Made by a program: the position numbers and the translations under genes. Under the pieces are notes generated by a model that ran no database searches, was not told where the DNA came from, and saw only the letters and a list, made by a program, of their open reading frames with translations. Positions 8,735-17,387 of a stretch of 46,484 bases of DNA are shown one piece after another (position 1 is the first letter of the stretch; the number at the start of each line of letters is the position of its first letter). The stretch is from Glycomyces xiaoerkulensis (GTDB lineage Bacteria > Actinomycetota > Actinomycetes > Mycobacteriales > Micromonosporaceae), in contig NZ_PGGV01000035.1 in the NCBI RefSeq assembly GCF_002798405.1, positions 1,417 to 47,900 on the forward strand, read 5' to 3'.

Positions 8735-9343
8735 ATGCCTGCCACCGACAGCACCGCCCTGGCCGCCGGCTCGCGCTGGCGCACCCTCGACATCGTCACC
8801 TGCGCCGTCCTCGCCGTCGCCTTCGGCGTGGTCTTCTGGGCCTGGAACTTCGTGTGGGAGGGCATCGACCCGCTCCTGAACTTCTACCCGCCGCTGTCGG
8901 CGATCGTCTACGGCCTCTGGCTCATCCCCGCCGTCCTCGCCCCGCTCATCGTCCGCAAGGTCGGCGCGGGCGTCTTCACCGAGGCCCTGGCCGCCTCCAT
9001 CTCGCTGTTCCTCGGCTCCCAGTGGGGCATCACCGTCCTCTACCAGGGGCTCCTGCAGGGCCTGGGCGGCGAGCTGCCGTTCGCGGCCGGCCGCTACCGC
9101 CACTTCGGGCACCTCAACGCCGTCATCGGCGGCGCCCTGGCCGGCTTCGCCGGCACCATGTGGGACGTCTACTACTGGTACCCCGACCTGGGACTGTGGA
9201 CCTTCAAGGTCCCCTACGTCGGCATCGCGATGCTCTCCGGCGCCCTCATCGCCGGCCTCGGCTCCAAGGCCCTGGTCAAAGCCATGCTCCCCACCGGAGT
9301 GCTCGACCGGTTCCCGGTCGGCCGCGACCGCCGCCGGATCTGA
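8735..9343 (+). CDS. ykoE: YkoE-family ECF transporter S component (thiamine precursor)
   Basis: This 202-aa integral membrane protein has five to six hydrophobic segments. Family-like features are TCAVLAVAFGVVFWAWNFVW near the N terminus and the GSQWG segment. It is the substrate-capturing subunit of an energy-coupling-factor transporter for hydroxymethylpyrimidine or a related thiamine moiety. The ATG at 8735 has GAAAGG eight bases upstream; a GTG at 8705 is less likely. It is first in a three-gene operon under the TPP riboswitch. Confidence 0.93.
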   Translation: MPATDSTALAAGSRWRTLDIVTCAVLAVAFGVVFWAWNFVWEGIDPLLNFYPPLSAIVYGLWLIPAVLAPLIVRKVGAGVFTEALAASISLFLGSQWGITVLYQGLLQGLGGELPFAAGRYRHFGHLNAVIGGALAGFAGTMWDVYYWYPDLGLWTFKVPYVGIAMLSGALIAGLGSKALVKAMLPTGVLDRFPVGRDRRRI

Positions 9344-9349
9344 GCGGCC

Positions 9350-10792
9350 GTGATCTCGGTCCGGTTCCGCGGCTTCACGTGGCGCCACGCCGGGCGCCGC
9401 TCCCCGGCCGTCTCCGACGTCGACCTGCGCATCGAACCGGGCGAGCGGGTCCTCCTGCTCGGCCCCTCCGGGTCCGGCAAGTCGACCCTGCTCGCCGCGC
9501 TCGCGGGACTGCTGACCACCGACTCCGGCGACCAGCGCGGCCAAGTCCTGCTCGACGGCACTGACGCGGCCGACCGCCGCGGCGCGGCGGGCATCCTCTT
9601 CCAAGACCCCGAAACCCAACTGGTCATGGCCCGCAGCGGCGACGACGTCGCCTTCGGCCTCGAGAACCAGGCCGTCCCCACCGAGGCGATCTGGCCGCGC
9701 GTCCGCCACGCCATCGAAACCGTCGGATTTCCCTACCCCCTCGACCACCCCACCCACGCCCTCTCCGGCGGCGAGCAGCAGCGGCTCGCCCTCGCCGGCG
9801 TCCTCGCCCGCCGCCCCGGCCTGATCCTGCTCGACGAACCCACCTCCAACATCGACCCCGAAGGCGCCGACGCCATCCGCCGCGGCCTCAAAGCCGCACT
9901 GGCCGACACCTCCGCGACCATGGTCATCGTCGAGCACCGCATCAGCGAGATCATCGACCTCATCGACCGCGTCATCGCCCTCGACCCCGGCGGCGGGCTC
10001 CTCGCCGACGGCCCGCCCGAGACCGTCTTCGCCGCACACGGCCCCACCCTCGCCGACCAAGGCGTTTGGGTCCCGGGCATCCCCCTGCCGACCCGCCCCG
10101 GACACGGCGCCGGCCGGCCCTGTCTGCGAGGCGACCGGCTCACCAAGACCTACCCGGGCGCCGACCGGCCCGCCGTCCGCGGCATCGACTTCACCGCCCG
10201 CGCCGGCGAAATGCTCGCCGTCACCGGCCCCAACGGATCCGGCAAGTCCACCCTCGCCCTCCTCGCCGGCGGCCTGCTCAAACCCGACCTGGGCACCGCC
10301 ACCGTGCCCGGCGAGGCCCGACCGCTGCACCGCCTCCCCGCCCAGCGCCTGGCCACCCGCGTCGGCTCGGTCTTCCAAGACCCCGAACACCAATTCGTGA
10401 CCGCCACCGTCCGCGCCGAACTCGCCTTCGCACCCCACGCCGCCGGCTGGGACCGCGACCGCACCGACGCCCGCGTGTCCGAACTGCTCGAGCGCCTCCG
10501 CCTGGGCCACCTGGCCGAAGCCAACCCGCACACCCTCTCCGGCGGCGAGGCCCGACGGCTGTCTGTCGCGAGCGCGCTGGCCGCCGCCCCGGACGCGCTC
10601 CTGCTCGACGAACCCACCTTCGGCCAGGACCGCCGCACCTGGAGCGAACTTGTCGACCTGACCGCCGCCATCCGCGACGCCGGCACCGCGGTCATGGCCG
10701 TCACCCACGACCGTGACTTCGCCGCCGCGCTCGCCGACCGCGAACTCGCCCTCAGCGCCGGAGAGGTCGACGGCGAGGCGAGCCGATGCTGA
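9350..10792 (+). CDS. ykoD: Duplicated ABC ATPase of the YkoEDC ECF transporter
   Basis: The 480-aa protein contains two complete ABC modules. Module 1 has Walker A GPSGSGKST (about residue 40), signature LSGGEQQRLALAG and Walker B LILLDEP. Module 2 has Walker A GPNGSGKST (about residue 297), signature LSGGEARRLSVAS and Walker B ALLLDEP. Both Q loops are visible (LFQDPETQ and VFQDPEHQ). It energises uptake with YkoE and YkoC. The GTG start lies six bases after the ykoE stop, and its end overlaps ykoC by 7 bp. Confidence 0.95.
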   Translation: MISVRFRGFTWRHAGRRSPAVSDVDLRIEPGERVLLLGPSGSGKSTLLAALAGLLTTDSGDQRGQVLLDGTDAADRRGAAGILFQDPETQLVMARSGDDVAFGLENQAVPTEAIWPRVRHAIETVGFPYPLDHPTHALSGGEQQRLALAGVLARRPGLILLDEPTSNIDPEGADAIRRGLKAALADTSATMVIVEHRISEIIDLIDRVIALDPGGGLLADGPPETVFAAHGPTLADQGVWVPGIPLPTRPGHGAGRPCLRGDRLTKTYPGADRPAVRGIDFTARAGEMLAVTGPNGSGKSTLALLAGGLLKPDLGTATVPGEARPLHRLPAQRLATRVGSVFQDPEHQFVTATVRAELAFAPHAAGWDRDRTDARVSELLERLRLGHLAEANPHTLSGGEARRLSVASALAAAPDALLLDEPTFGQDRRTWSELVDLTAAIRDAGTAVMAVTHDRDFAAALADRELALSAGEVDGEASRC

Positions 10793-11583
10793 CCTTCGCG
10801 CCCGTCTGCGACCGGGACGCGCCGATCGCCCGGACCAACCCGATCGCGAAGCTGTTCGCCGTCGTCGCCGTCTCGACGACCGCGCTGCTGGCGGCCGACT
10901 GGCTGACTCCGCTCCTGCTGCTGGCGGCGCTGGCGGTCGCGACGCCCTTCAGCGGTGTCCGGTTGGGGCCGTTGACGCGCCGCCTGAGGTGGCTGTGGTT
11001 CGCCGGGGCGACCGTGGCGGTGGTGAACACGGTCTTCGCCGCAGAGAAGACCGGAGCCGAGTTGCTGTCGTTCGGCCCGTTGGAGATCACGGCCGACGCC
11101 CTGGTCGACGGCATGGCGCTGGGGTTGCGGGTGTGCGTGGCGGCGACCGCGGGCGTGCTCGGTTTCGCCACCACCGACCCGACCGATCTGGCCGACGCCC
11201 TGACCCAGCAGTTGCGGACCTCGCCGCGCTTCACGATCGGTTCGCTGGCGGCCATGCGGCTGCTGCCGCTGCTCAGCGCCGAGTGGCAGCAGATCACCAC
11301 CGCGCGCCGGGCACGCGGTATGGAGGGCGGGCGCAATCCGCTGCGCCGCGCCCGGCTGTTCGCCTCGACCATGTTCACCCTCCTGGTCGGAGCGATGCGC
11401 CGCGCCGGCCGGCTGGCGGCGGCCATGGACGCCCGAGGGTTCGACTCCGGTGCCCGGCGGACCCACGCCCGGATCCAGCGCATGCGCCCGGCCGACTGGC
11501 TGTTCTCGGCCTGCGCCGCGGCCGTCTCGGCTGCGGCCGTGGTCGTCAGCGTCGCCTACGGCACGTTCCGCCTGTTGGTCTGA
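10786..11583 (+). CDS. ykoC: ECF transporter transmembrane (T) component, YkoC-type
   Basis: The 265-aa membrane protein has about five helices and the two coupling-helix motifs of T components, seen as TTARRARGM and AAAMDARGF (the Ala-Arg-Gly signatures). It links the YkoD ATPases to YkoE. The overlapping start with ykoD suggests translational coupling. It is the last gene of the riboswitch-controlled operon. Confidence 0.93.
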   Translation: MLTFAPVCDRDAPIARTNPIAKLFAVVAVSTTALLAADWLTPLLLLAALAVATPFSGVRLGPLTRRLRWLWFAGATVAVVNTVFAAEKTGAELLSFGPLEITADALVDGMALGLRVCVAATAGVLGFATTDPTDLADALTQQLRTSPRFTIGSLAAMRLLPLLSAEWQQITTARRARGMEGGRNPLRRARLFASTMFTLLVGAMRRAGRLAAAMDARGFDSGARRTHARIQRMRPADWLFSACAAAVSAAAVVVSVAYGTFRLLV

Positions 11584-11634
11584 AGCGTGGGCGGTCGTCT
11601 CACCTGGTCCGCCGTGGCTCCCGGCCCAGTGGCG

Positions 11635-12087
11635 TCAGGCCGAGGCCCAGTTCCTGTATACGAAGCGGTGGACTTGGCGCAGGCCGAGTTTGAAGAGCGG
11701 GCACATCAGATAGAACCGCGGCTTGATCCGGCCCAAGGTGGTCCGTGTGACCCGGGTGGTGGAAGCGTCCACCGGTGCCAGCCTGAACTCCTCGACGATC
11801 GTGTCGAAGAACCATCGGTGCACCAGATTCGTGCGCACCATTCGGAACTCCAGCCGGACCGGCGGCTCCCAGACGGTGATCTCTTGGAGCACGGAGCCGC
11901 CCTCCGCCCGGCATTCCCGCTGTTGTCCGACACCACCGTCGCCGTCGGGCAGCCGACACTCCACCGGCCGGGGCAGGCCGAGCCGGAACAGCGGCGAGCG
12001 ATGCGGCACGGTCATCCGTGAATCGCACAGCAAAGCCCAGAGTGCTTCGACCGGCACGTTCATTGTTCGTGAACTGCGAACCCTCAT
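11635..12087 (-). CDS. SRPBCC-fold protein
   Basis: The 150-aa protein looks like a START/SRPBCC-type lipid- or polyketide-binding domain: it opens RVRSSRTMNVPVEALWALLC and contains FRMVRTNLVHRWFFDTIVEE. The C terminus includes LMCPLFKLGLRQVHRFVYR. The ATG at 12087 is preferred to the longer frame (12162) because the fold begins there. Its ligand is unknown. It converges on ykoC with a 51-bp gap. Confidence 0.7.
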   Translation of the reverse strand: MRVRSSRTMNVPVEALWALLCDSRMTVPHRSPLFRLGLPRPVECRLPDGDGGVGQQRECRAEGGSVLQEITVWEPPVRLEFRMVRTNLVHRWFFDTIVEEFRLAPVDASTTRVTRTTLGRIKPRFYLMCPLFKLGLRQVHRFVYRNWASA

Positions 12088-12177
12088 GTCCGAATGGTAC
12101 GGCCGCCCTCGCACAGGACCACTGTCCCCGCTCACACCGCGAACCTCGGATCGGCGGAACAACCGACCGCTCGCCTT

Positions 12178-12852
12178 TCACGTCGCTGGACCGTACCCGG
12201 GTGCCTTGCCGGGCCGAGATCGAACTCGGCTCCGGCTCGCCTTGAGCGAGAACATCAGCGGCAGGCGAGGCCGTCCCTCTGGCATGCGCCAGTAGCCGTC
12301 CGCGCCTTCGTTCAGCTCGGAGACCCGCTGGAACAGCGTCATGTCGTGCTCGTGGAGGAACTCGAGGCGCAGACCGGCCGCGGCCACAGCGGATACGATG
12401 TCGCCGAGCGTGTGCATCCACTCGTAGCTCAGGTTGTGCACCGTCGGCGCGTTGAAGTCGGCGTAGGTGCCTGGTAAGTCCTCGACGACCGGACCGGGCC
12501 GGAAGTAGCCGTGCTCGATCGCCGTGCCGCTGTGGTCACCGAGCACGTGGGTGAACGGGTGGAACTCGGCGAGGTAGAGGAACCCGCCCGGAGCCACAAG
12601 CGAAGCGGCCGCCTCGGCCCACTTGCGGACGTCGGGCAGCCAGTCCAGGGCCCCGGTACTGGTGTAGACGATGTCGTAATCCGCCTCGGGGACGGCCGAG
12701 GCCGCCTCGTACACGTCGGAGCACACGAACTCGGCCCGGTCGGGCCCGAGGCCGACCTCGGCGGCCAGGCCGCGCGCGACCTCGAGGGCGGGCTCGGAGA
12801 AGTCGAGCCCGATGACCTTCGCCGCTCCTCGCCGCGCCCACGACAGCGTGTC
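12178..12852 (-). pseudogene. SAM-dependent methyltransferase, 3' part (split by IS607 element)
   Basis: This is the downstream 224 codons of a class I methyltransferase. Reading from the junction the frame gives DTLSWARRGAAKVIGLDFS, which is the end of motif I and acidic loop II. It continues through DYDIVYTSTGALDWLPD (motif IV) to the natural C terminus. The upstream 67 codons lie at 14939-15139, beyond the IS607 element. The two halves share one reading frame and together give a normal-length 291-aa enzyme. With the element in place this part lacks the start and the glycine-rich SAM motif, so it is presumably inactive. Confidence 0.9.
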
Positions 12853-12875
12853 CTGCCGTTGCTAATTCCGTAGTC
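12853..12875 (+). repeat. IS607 element terminal inverted repeat, tnpB end
   Basis: It starts CTGCCGTTGCT and ends GTAGTC. It matches the inverted repeat at 14915-14937 at 18 of 23 positions. The tnpB stop codon lies inside it, so the RNA scaffold expected at this end would overlap the tnpB 3' coding region. Confidence 0.7.
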
Positions 12876-14316
12876 GGATATCAGCATTCCGGGCGTTTCC
12901 GCTCGGAAGGTCCGTGACAGGTTCACCGAGTTGCTGCCCGGTGTCTTGACGACGGTCTCCCGCTTCGACGCCGGTGGCCCGCTGGGCGGGTCTTACATCG
13001 GCTCCACGAGGCTTCGCAGCTTGCGCTGCCTGGTCTCCGGCCACTCCGGTACCAGTCGAGCAGGCCGCCGCGAGGGCGGCCAAGTTGAGTGCAGCGTTCG
13101 CATCCCGGTCGGTGAGCAGGCCGCAGGTGTCGCATTCGAACACTCGGACGTGCAGCGGCAGCTTGGCTTTCACCGCGCCGCATCCCGAGCAGGTCTTCGA
13201 TGAGGGGAACCACCGGTCGGCCACGACCAGGTTCCCCGCGTTCCACCCGGTCTTGTAGGCCAGGTGGCGGCGGATGGTGCCGAACCCGGCGTCAGCGATC
13301 CGCCGGGCGAGACGGCGATTGCGGAGCATCCCGGCGACGTTGAGGTCTTCGACCACCACGGTGCCGTACTCGGCGGCGATGCGCGTGGTGAGCTGGTGGA
13401 GGGCGTTCTCGCGCAGGTTCGCGACTCGGTGGTGGATGCGGTCGCGTTCGGCGTTGGCCCTCATCCACCGCCTCGAGGCCTGCTGCCTGGTGCGCCGGTC
13501 GGGACCGCGCCTGCGAGAGACCTTCCGCGAGGCGCGCCTGAGTTGCTTCAACGCCTGATCGATGTGGCTCGGGTTGTCGACGTAGTCGACGGCCCCGTCG
13601 GTGTCGGCGGTGACGGCCAGGTGTTTGACACCGAGGTCGATGCCGATCGTGGCCTCGGGCCTGGCGGGTCTGGTCTGGGCGCGTTCGACTTCGATTTGGA
13701 AGGCGACCTGCCAGCGGCCCCGGTGCAGGGACACGGTGGCCGACAGGATGCGGGCGGTCCCCTTGGCCAGGCGCCGCTGGAGCTTGGCGGTCTTCTCATG
13801 GGTACGGATGGCACCCAGGCGCGGCAACGTCACATGCCGCCGGTCGGGCTCGATGCGGATGGTGCCGGTGGTGAACCGGCACGAACGCCGGGCACGGCGC
13901 TTCGACTTGAAACGCGGGACGCCCATCGGTTTGCCTGCACGTTTGCCGTGCTTCGATTTCGTGTAGTTGTCGAACGCGGCCTGTGCGGCGGCCAGACCGG
14001 TGTTGTACGCCTCTTTCGAATTCTCGGCCCACCACGCATACCGCGGGTCGGTCTTCTTGACGCGATTCCATTCCCTGCGCAGCGAGGCGAGGGACCAGGA
14101 CCGCCATGGGGTGCGCTCGGTCCCGGGTATGCCGTACGACTCCTCGGCCGCCCGCTGGTCCCAGGCGGCGAGCACATACCCGACCGCCCAGTTGTAGGCT
14201 TCCCGCGCGGCCCCGCAGTGCGAGGCGAGCGATTCGATCTGGCCCGCGTTCGGGTCAAGCGTGAATCGATATGCCTGGACTACGCAGCCTTCGCGGGGCT
14301 CGAACGGCTTAGACAT
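12862..14316 (-). CDS. tnpB: TnpB RNA-guided nuclease of IS607-family element
   Basis: The 484-aa protein has an intact split RuvC site: Asp227 in GIDLGVKHLAV, Glu323 in VVVEDLNV and Asp403 in TDRDANAALN. A zinc ribbon carries Cys376, Cys379, Cys395 and Cys398. The N-terminal beta-barrel/helical region (TFRYRF-like YRFTLDP) is complete. The ATG at 14316 overlaps the tnpA stop by 8 bp (ATGTCTAA), which implies coupled translation; an upstream start at 14334 is possible. TnpB proteins of this type cut DNA guided by an RNA encoded at the element's right end. All catalytic residues are present, so it is probably active. About 80 residues follow the last catalytic Asp. Confidence 0.95.
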   Translation of the reverse strand: MSKPFEPREGCVVQAYRFTLDPNAGQIESLASHCGAAREAYNWAVGYVLAAWDQRAAEESYGIPGTERTPWRSWSLASLRREWNRVKKTDPRYAWWAENSKEAYNTGLAAAQAAFDNYTKSKHGKRAGKPMGVPRFKSKRRARRSCRFTTGTIRIEPDRRHVTLPRLGAIRTHEKTAKLQRRLAKGTARILSATVSLHRGRWQVAFQIEVERAQTRPARPEATIGIDLGVKHLAVTADTDGAVDYVDNPSHIDQALKQLRRASRKVSRRRGPDRRTRQQASRRWMRANAERDRIHHRVANLRENALHQLTTRIAAEYGTVVVEDLNVAGMLRNRRLARRIADAGFGTIRRHLAYKTGWNAGNLVVADRWFPSSKTCSGCGAVKAKLPLHVRVFECDTCGLLTDRDANAALNLAALAAACSTGTGVAGDQAAQAAKPRGADVRPAQRATGVEAGDRRQDTGQQLGEPVTDLPSGNARNADIRLRN

Positions 14317-14878
14317 GGGAAGCCTCGGCGGCACGCAGAGCGGCCTCAGCGCGGCGCTTAGCCGACCGGCGGCCGTATAGGCGCGCGTACAGGGAAGTGA
14401 GCACTTCGGTCACCTCGCGTACGAGGTCGTCTCCGGTCTCGGCCTGGTTGAGCACGACCACCGACCGGCCTTGCGCCGACAGCGCGGCCTCCAGGTGCTC
14501 GAACCCGAACCGGGTGAGCCGGTCGCGGTGCTCGACCACGATCACGGCTGCCTCGGCATCGGACAGCAGGCGGGTGAGCTTCCCGCGGCCCCCGTTCATG
14601 CCCGACCCGATCTCGGCGACCACGGAGGCGACCGCGATGCCGCGCCGATTCGCGCCCTCGACGACCCGGACGGCCTGCCGGTCAAGGTCGTCCTTCTGGT
14701 CGGCACTGGAGACCCGGCAGTACGCCACCGCCCGACCGGGCGCGGTCCCGGGCTCATCCACGATCCACGTCCCCGACGGAGCCTGATAGGCCCGCACCGG
14801 CAGTCGGCCGCTCTTGGCCCACCGCCACGCGGTCTGATACGCGATCCCCTGCCGCGCAGCCCAATCAGAAAGCTTCAC
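14309..14878 (-). CDS. tnpA: IS607-family serine recombinase
   Basis: The 189-aa protein has the IS607 TnpA layout. An N-terminal MerR-like helix-turn-helix (LSDWAARQGIAYQTAWRWAK) comes first. The small serine-recombinase catalytic domain then starts at residue 50, with the nucleophile motif YCRVSS (Ser57) and downstream Arg residues in EHRDRLTRFG. It catalyses element excision and insertion at sites of low specificity. It is 60 bp from the element's left end and overlaps tnpB. Confidence 0.95.
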   Translation of the reverse strand: MKLSDWAARQGIAYQTAWRWAKSGRLPVRAYQAPSGTWIVDEPGTAPGRAVAYCRVSSADQKDDLDRQAVRVVEGANRRGIAVASVVAEIGSGMNGGRGKLTRLLSDAEAAVIVVEHRDRLTRFGFEHLEAALSAQGRSVVVLNQAETGDDLVREVTEVLTSLYARLYGRRSAKRRAEAALRAAEASHV

Positions 14879-14888
14879 AACAGCAATA

Positions 14889-14937
14889 ATTCATGACAAC
14901 ATTCAGCTATGAATGACTACACAACCAGCAACAGCAG
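14889..14937. repeat. Left-end repeats of the IS607 element
   Basis: The inverted repeat at 14915-14937 (reverse strand begins CTGCTGTTGCT and ends GTAGTC) matches the other element end. Internal to it, ATTCAT (14889-14894) and ATGAAT (14909-14914) form a second dyad. These are plausible TnpA-binding sites and may also cover the tnpA promoter. Confidence 0.55.
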
Positions 14938-14938
14938 T

Positions 14939-15139
14939 CAGCCCCATGTGGCACTGTAGGTGCAGCAATCGCTTGCCAGTCACGTCGCCGACCTCGGCGG
15001 CCTCGAAATCGCGGATCTCGTCGCGGCCGGCCCGGAAGGCGTCCTGGTCGTAGAAGTCACTGGCGGCATGGATGGGCACCCGCTCGTCCCACATCGCGCG
15101 GTTCGTCTCACGCTGCTCGGCCCATTCGCCGTTCGTCAT
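14939..15139 (-). pseudogene. SAM-dependent methyltransferase, 5' part (split by IS607 element)
   Basis: The first 67 codons begin at an ATG with GGAGG five bases upstream and end in GKRLLHLQCHMGL, the first half of SAM motif I. The frame then enters the IS607 element and stops within about 11 codons. The remainder is at 12178-12852. The good ribosome site and undamaged codons suggest a recent insertion. Confidence 0.9.
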
Positions 15140-15269
15140 CGTGGCCTCCGTGGTGTCACCGGGACTTGCCTCCGATCACGACCGCATCGGGGCTGCATGA
15201 CCGCGCCCGGTCCGGGGACGGCGCGGCATCCGCTCCACGATCGCAGTGCCCGGCCGAGGGGGCAAGCGA

Positions 15270-16574
15270 TTAAATCCGCTTGTAGGCCACCCGGGTCGAC
15301 TCGGGCCACTTGGCGCCCTGGCCCGGGATCGGCCGGGGATCGGGTTCGAGCAGCGTGAAGTCGTAGTGCTGGAACAGCCGGGCCAGCACCACGGTCATCT
15401 CCAGGTAGGCGAACCGCATCCCCAGGCACCGGTGCAGTCCGCCGCCGAACCCGATCAGGCGGCGGAGCTGCCCGGGGTCCTCGACGTAGCGGTCGGGCCG
15501 GTAGGCGTTCGGCTCGGGGAACTCCTCGGGGAGCCGGTGCGTCGCCGCGGGCGAGAGCATCACCATCGACCCGGCCGGGATCTCGCGGCCGTCGACCTCC
15601 ATCGGCTCGACGGTGCTGCGAACCATCATCGGCGCCACCGGGTGCAGCCGCTCCGACTCGTGCAGGCACCGGCCCAGATGCTCCAGCCTCCGGACGTCCT
15701 TGGCGGTCATGGCCTCGGGCGCGCCGGCGATCTCCTCGCGCGCCCGGTCCAGCTCCTCGGGGTGCCGCAGCAGGTCGATCATCCCCCAGGAGATCTGCCC
15801 GGTGGTGGTCTCGTGGCCTGCCCACACCAGCATGATGATCAGGTGCAGCAGAATGTCGTCGGGCACCGGCGTGCCGTCCTCGTACTCGGCCTCGACGAAG
15901 TGGTCCAGGAAGTCCTCGCCGTCGCCGGGCCGGGCCCGGCGCTGGTCGACGATCCGCTGGAGCCGCTCGCGGATCCGCCTGCCGGCGGCGCGGCTGCGCA
16001 GCAGGTGCGGGGCCGGCAGCCACCCCGGGGTGACGAAGTCGGCGCCTTCGGAGAACCGCTGGAACTCCCCGAACCAGTCGGTGGTCGTCTCGGCGAACCG
16101 CTCCCCGAGGAAGGACCGGGCGGCAACCCGCATGATCAGCGGACCGAAGTCGTCCGGGACCGAGATCTCGCCGGCCTCGCCGAGCCGCTCCATGAACGAT
16201 TCGGCCTCGGCCTCCATGACCTCGACGTAGGTGTCGAGCTGCCGACCCTGGAAGCGGGGGAGGACGACGCCCCGCTGCTGCTTGTAGTCGTCGTAGGGGG
16301 CGAAGAAGTAGAAGTCGGGGCTGAACATCCGCAGGAAGAACGGGTAGGCGGTGCGGATGGTCAGCTTGTGGTCGGTCTCGTCGAAGGCGAGCTTGTTGTG
16401 GTCGGTGCCGAGCAGGACCACGGTGTCCTTCAGCGGGAGCCGGATGCGGAACATCGAGCCGTGCTCGCCGTGGCCGCGCATGAAGAGTCCGAGCGGATCG
16501 CGGGTGAGCTCCACCGCGTGCCCGACCACCGGGCGGGAGCCGGAGAGGGTCGGAATCGCCGTGCGGGTATTCAT
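15270..16574 (-). CDS. Cytochrome P450 (CYP51-like class)
   Basis: The 434-aa protein has the P450 landmarks. These are the I-helix oxygen-activation motif WAGHETTT, the ExxR pair in ESERLHP, the PERF-like segment YRPDRYV, and the heme-binding loop FGGGLHRCLG with the axial Cys at residue 383. Overall sequence (for example FFLRMFSPDFYFFAPYDDYK) recalls CYP51-like bacterial enzymes with unknown substrates. A GAGGTG site precedes the ATG. No ferredoxin gene is adjacent, so electrons must come from elsewhere. It lies 131 bp downstream of the methyltransferase start and may not be co-transcribed with it. Confidence 0.93.
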   Translation of the reverse strand: MNTRTAIPTLSGSRPVVGHAVELTRDPLGLFMRGHGEHGSMFRIRLPLKDTVVLLGTDHNKLAFDETDHKLTIRTAYPFFLRMFSPDFYFFAPYDDYKQQRGVVLPRFQGRQLDTYVEVMEAEAESFMERLGEAGEISVPDDFGPLIMRVAARSFLGERFAETTTDWFGEFQRFSEGADFVTPGWLPAPHLLRSRAAGRRIRERLQRIVDQRRARPGDGEDFLDHFVEAEYEDGTPVPDDILLHLIIMLVWAGHETTTGQISWGMIDLLRHPEELDRAREEIAGAPEAMTAKDVRRLEHLGRCLHESERLHPVAPMMVRSTVEPMEVDGREIPAGSMVMLSPAATHRLPEEFPEPNAYRPDRYVEDPGQLRRLIGFGGGLHRCLGMRFAYLEMTVVLARLFQHYDFTLLEPDPRPIPGQGAKWPESTRVAYKRI

Positions 16575-16814
16575 ATGTCACCTCAAAGGGTCGCTTTGGT
16601 CTCGTCGATGTTGAGCTGCCGGTGGGGATCAACTCGGCCAGAGCTCGCCGACGGGTGGGATTCGCCGACTGTGTTCGAATCGTAACTGTCGGGCGAAGGT
16701 CGGCGCAACCGTCAGAGCGTTCAAACGTGCGAATTTCCGACCCGCGTCCCGTTGCGCCGCCGCCGGATCGTCGGGACCGGCCCGTAGCCTCGGAGCCTCG
16801 GAAAGGAGCAGCGA

Positions 16815-17387
16815 GTGGGAGAAGACGTGATCGTGGGCGCCGACGGGCTGGCGCGATGCCCCTGGGGCGCCGAGCCCGAGATCTACCGGGCCTACCACGA
16901 CGACGAATGGGGACGGCCCCTGCGCGGCGACGACGCGCTGTTCGAACGGATCAGCTTGGAGGCGTTCCAGTCCGGGCTGTCGTGGCTGACGATCCTCAAG
17001 CGGCGCGAAGGGTTCCGGGCCGCCTTCGACGGATTCCGGATCGACCGGGTCGCCGCCTTCGGCGACCGCGAGGTCGAGCGCCTGCTCTCCGACGAGCGGA
17101 TCATCCGCAACCGCGCCAAGATCACCGCCACCATCGCCAACGCCCGCGCCGCCCGCGAACTCGACGGCGGCCTGTCCGAACTGATCTGGTCGTTCGCGCC
17201 CGCAGACCGGCCCAGGCCGGCCTCGATGGGCCGGGTCCCGGCGACCACACCGGAGTCGACCGCGCTGGCGAAGGCGCTCAAGCGCCGCGGCTTCCGGTTC
17301 GTGGGGCCGACCACGGCATACGCGATGATGCAGGCGGTCGGCATGGTCGACGACCACCTGCCGGGCTGCCACCGGGCGTCCGACTAG
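16815..17387 (+). CDS. tag: DNA-3-methyladenine glycosylase I
   Basis: The 190-aa protein removes 3-methyladenine from alkylated DNA. It has the Tag signature: CPWG, YHDDEWGRPLRGDD, LFERISLEAFQSGLSWLTIL and the C-terminal DDHLPGCHR, whose His/Cys pair together with the N-terminal Cys and His binds zinc in this family. GTG start with GGAAAGGAG upstream. Its last 4 bp overlap the end of the convergent LacI gene. Confidence 0.96.
   Translation: MGEDVIVGADGLARCPWGAEPEIYRAYHDDEWGRPLRGDDALFERISLEAFQSGLSWLTILKRREGFRAAFDGFRIDRVAAFGDREVERLLSDERIIRNRAKITATIANARAARELDGGLSELIWSFAPADRPRPASMGRVPATTPESTALAKALKRRGFRFVGPTTAYAMMQAVGMVDDHLPGCHRASD

Larger units (their letters stand above)
12853..14938 (-). mobile_element. 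IS607-family element (tnpA + tnpB), intact
   Basis: The 2086-bp element carries an IS607-type serine recombinase and a TnpB, both reading leftward. Its boundaries come from the split methyltransferase: codon 67 ends at 14939 and codon 68 starts at 12852, with nothing missing or duplicated. Imperfect inverted repeats occur at the two ends (18 of 23 matches). Absence of a target duplication fits a serine recombinase. The boundary could shift by 1-2 bp because a G/C is shared at the junctions. Confidence 0.9.
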
